Source: Parachitinimonas caeni (GTDB lineage: Bacteria; Pseudomonadota; Gammaproteobacteria; Burkholderiales; Chitinimonadaceae). From it: DNA of 64,000 bases. A program made the translations under genes and the position numbers. The notes beneath the pieces were generated by a model, which had not been told where the DNA came from, did not search any database, and was given only the letters and a program-made list of their open reading frames with translations. The stretch is taken from NCBI RefSeq assembly GCF_030129945.1, contig NZ_JARRAF010000007.1, positions 124,001 to 188,000 of the forward strand, in the 5' to 3' direction. This document shows, piece after piece, positions 63,153 to 64,000 of this stretch (positions within the stretch are counted from its first letter, which is position 1; each line of letters opens with the position of its first letter).

Positions 63153-63283
63153 GCCGGGTCGAGTTTTGGGTCATGGCGTCGTTAGGGGTCGTTTATTTAG
63201 CTCGCTAAACCTCACTCACCCTGCCTCGCCCTGCCCCAAAACTCGGCCCGGCGCGACCGGAAACAAAACGTCAACTGAGCCTA
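63153..63283. mobile_element. MITE-like element, right half with large hairpin
   Basis: The right end, read on the minus strand from 63283, begins TAGGCTCAGTTGACG and continues TTTTGTTTCCGGTCGCGCCGG, matching the family right half at 16683. The left end is missing; instead 63153-63170 (GCCGGGTCGAGTTTTGGG) pairs with 63235-63252 (17 of 18), a large stem around a 64-base loop. The terminal TAG is the stop of sixA. The 188-base gap holds nothing else. Confidence 0.65.
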
Positions 63284-63733
63284 GAGTTGATCGGGTGTCA
63301 TCAGCAGTTTGAGCACCGTCTGCCGCTCGCCATCACGCAGGCGGCTCTGTAACCACCAGATTGAGCCCTTTTTTACACTCCAGTCCGCCTCCAGCCCGGT
63401 CAGCAAACGTGACGCAACCCGGCCGATGGTGGGTTGATGACCCACCAGCACCACCTGCCCCCCGGCATGTGGCCAGTCCGCCACCGCCAGATAATTGGCG
63501 GCGGGCACATCCGGGTTCAGGCGCAGATCAATCTTGAAGTGCTCTGACAGCCCTTCTGCGGTTTCCTGCGCCCGCAGAGCCTGGCTGGCGATCAGGCGAA
63601 CATCCTTCGACAAGCGCTCATCCAGCCAGGCACCCATGCGTTCTGCCTGCTTACGGCCTTTTGGGGTGAGGCAGCGCAGCAGGTCATCGCTGCCATCTTC
63701 CGCATCGGCGTGCCGCCACAAGATCAAATCCAT
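63281..63733 (-). CDS. sixA: Phosphohistidine phosphatase SixA
   Basis: Histidine phosphatase of 150 residues. Catalytic motif LWRHADAEDG (RH with phosphorylated His), second basic site ASQALRAQETAEGL, and the second His in VLVGHQPTIGRVASRLL. SixA-type enzymes dephosphorylate HPt domains or the PtsN/NPr system. It is 20 bases downstream of ppk on the same strand. Its stop TAG is the end of the element at 63283. Confidence 0.92.
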   Translation of the reverse strand: MDLILWRHADAEDGSDDLLRCLTPKGRKQAERMGAWLDERLSKDVRLIASQALRAQETAEGLSEHFKIDLRLNPDVPAANYLAVADWPHAGGQVVLVGHQPTIGRVASRLLTGLEADWSVKKGSIWWLQSRLRDGERQTVLKLLMTPDQL

Positions 63734-63753
63734 TGGCTTTTCCCTTCTGCGAT

Positions 63754-64000
63754 TCAGTCGCGGTCATGCGCACCGAGATCTGCAAGCAGGCTGGCCTGCG
63801 CCGAACGCACCTTGCCACCGCGTGACGCCTTGCGCTTATAGCGGCCATCCGGCTGCATTTCCCAGGCTTGGGTGTTATCAACCAGATACGGCCGAACCCC
63901 TTCACGCAGAATGCGGCGTTTGACTTTGGCGTCCAGAATGGGGAACGCCACCTCTACGCGCCGGAAGAAGTTGCGACCCATCCAGTCGGCAGAGGCCAGA
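63754..64000 (-). CDS. ppk: Polyphosphate kinase 1, C-terminal part
   Basis: The last 82 residues of PPK1, which makes polyphosphate from ATP; the gene continues past the window end. LASADWMGRNFFRRVEVAFPILD is the well-conserved C-terminal motif, followed by VKRRILREGVRPYLVDNTQAWEMQPDGRYKR. Precedes sixA closely, so the two are probably one unit. Confidence 0.93.
   Translation of the reverse strand, partial: LASADWMGRNFFRRVEVAFPILDAKVKRRILREGVRPYLVDNTQAWEMQPDGRYKRKASRGGKVRSAQASLLADLGAHDRD

Overview
The window reads as ordinary chromosome of a betaproteobacterium, most likely a Neisseriales/Chromobacteriaceae-type motile environmental organism. This is inferred from protein character and gene arrangement (rplS, ogt, clpSA-csp, a fused hemD-hemX followed by hemY, a che cluster with cheD), not from a database comparison. 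Most genes are moderately GC-rich and tightly packed. Three stretches are visibly AT-rich: about 28.0-28.5 kb, 29.9-31.0 kb, and the approach to the tRNA gene near 39.2 kb.

Layout. 0-7.6 kb is housekeeping: the end of rplS, a secreted protein of unknown role, ogt, clpA/clpS, a cold-shock gene, a YajR-like MFS transporter and a PsiF-repeat protein. 7.7-17.9 kb is a minus-strand chemotaxis block (CheZ-like protein, CheY-like protein, STAS protein, CheA, MCP, CheW, CheR, CheD, CheB) ending in a REC-EAL c-di-GMP phosphodiesterase. 18.2-24.6 kb holds ompR-envZ, ssb, a LysR regulator beside a divergent EamA transporter, and yggL-yehS. 24.8-28.0 kb is a tricorn-type protease. 28.5-31.8 kb is accessory: a secreted mannose-lectin-like protein, an orphan protein, and a compact RiPP locus with two related precursor peptides, a terminator and a graspetide-type ATP-grasp ligase. 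32-39 kb has a 12-repeat NHL protein, an M24 peptidase, ynfA and an M16 peptidase pair. After tRNA-Phe, 39.6-52.3 kb is a signalling region: a possible type III effector, an ECF sigma factor, a CesT-type chaperone overlapping an RsbW-like kinase, a SpoIIE phosphatase, and two paralogous modules that each pair a small membrane sensor with a sensor-MFS fusion. 52.7-64 kb returns to housekeeping: CBS, HAD and QueD-like proteins, VanZ, an adenylate cyclase, dgt, hemC-hemDX-hemY, DinB, sixA and the end of ppk.

Two things stand out. First, the RiPP locus: both precursors share a leader ending at or near a GG-type site and a DCVKTDxGKDxFCS core that I do not recognise among the graspetide core motifs I know. 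Second, a dispersed family of short inverted-repeat elements with TAGG...CCTA ends, seen in at least six places. In four of them the terminal TAG is exactly the stop codon of an adjacent gene, and in one copy a mutated end appears to have extended the SpoIIE phosphatase by five residues. The partner-switching genes around 40-46 kb look like a Bordetella Btr-type control circuit tied to a type III chaperone, but no STAS antagonist is encoded beside them.
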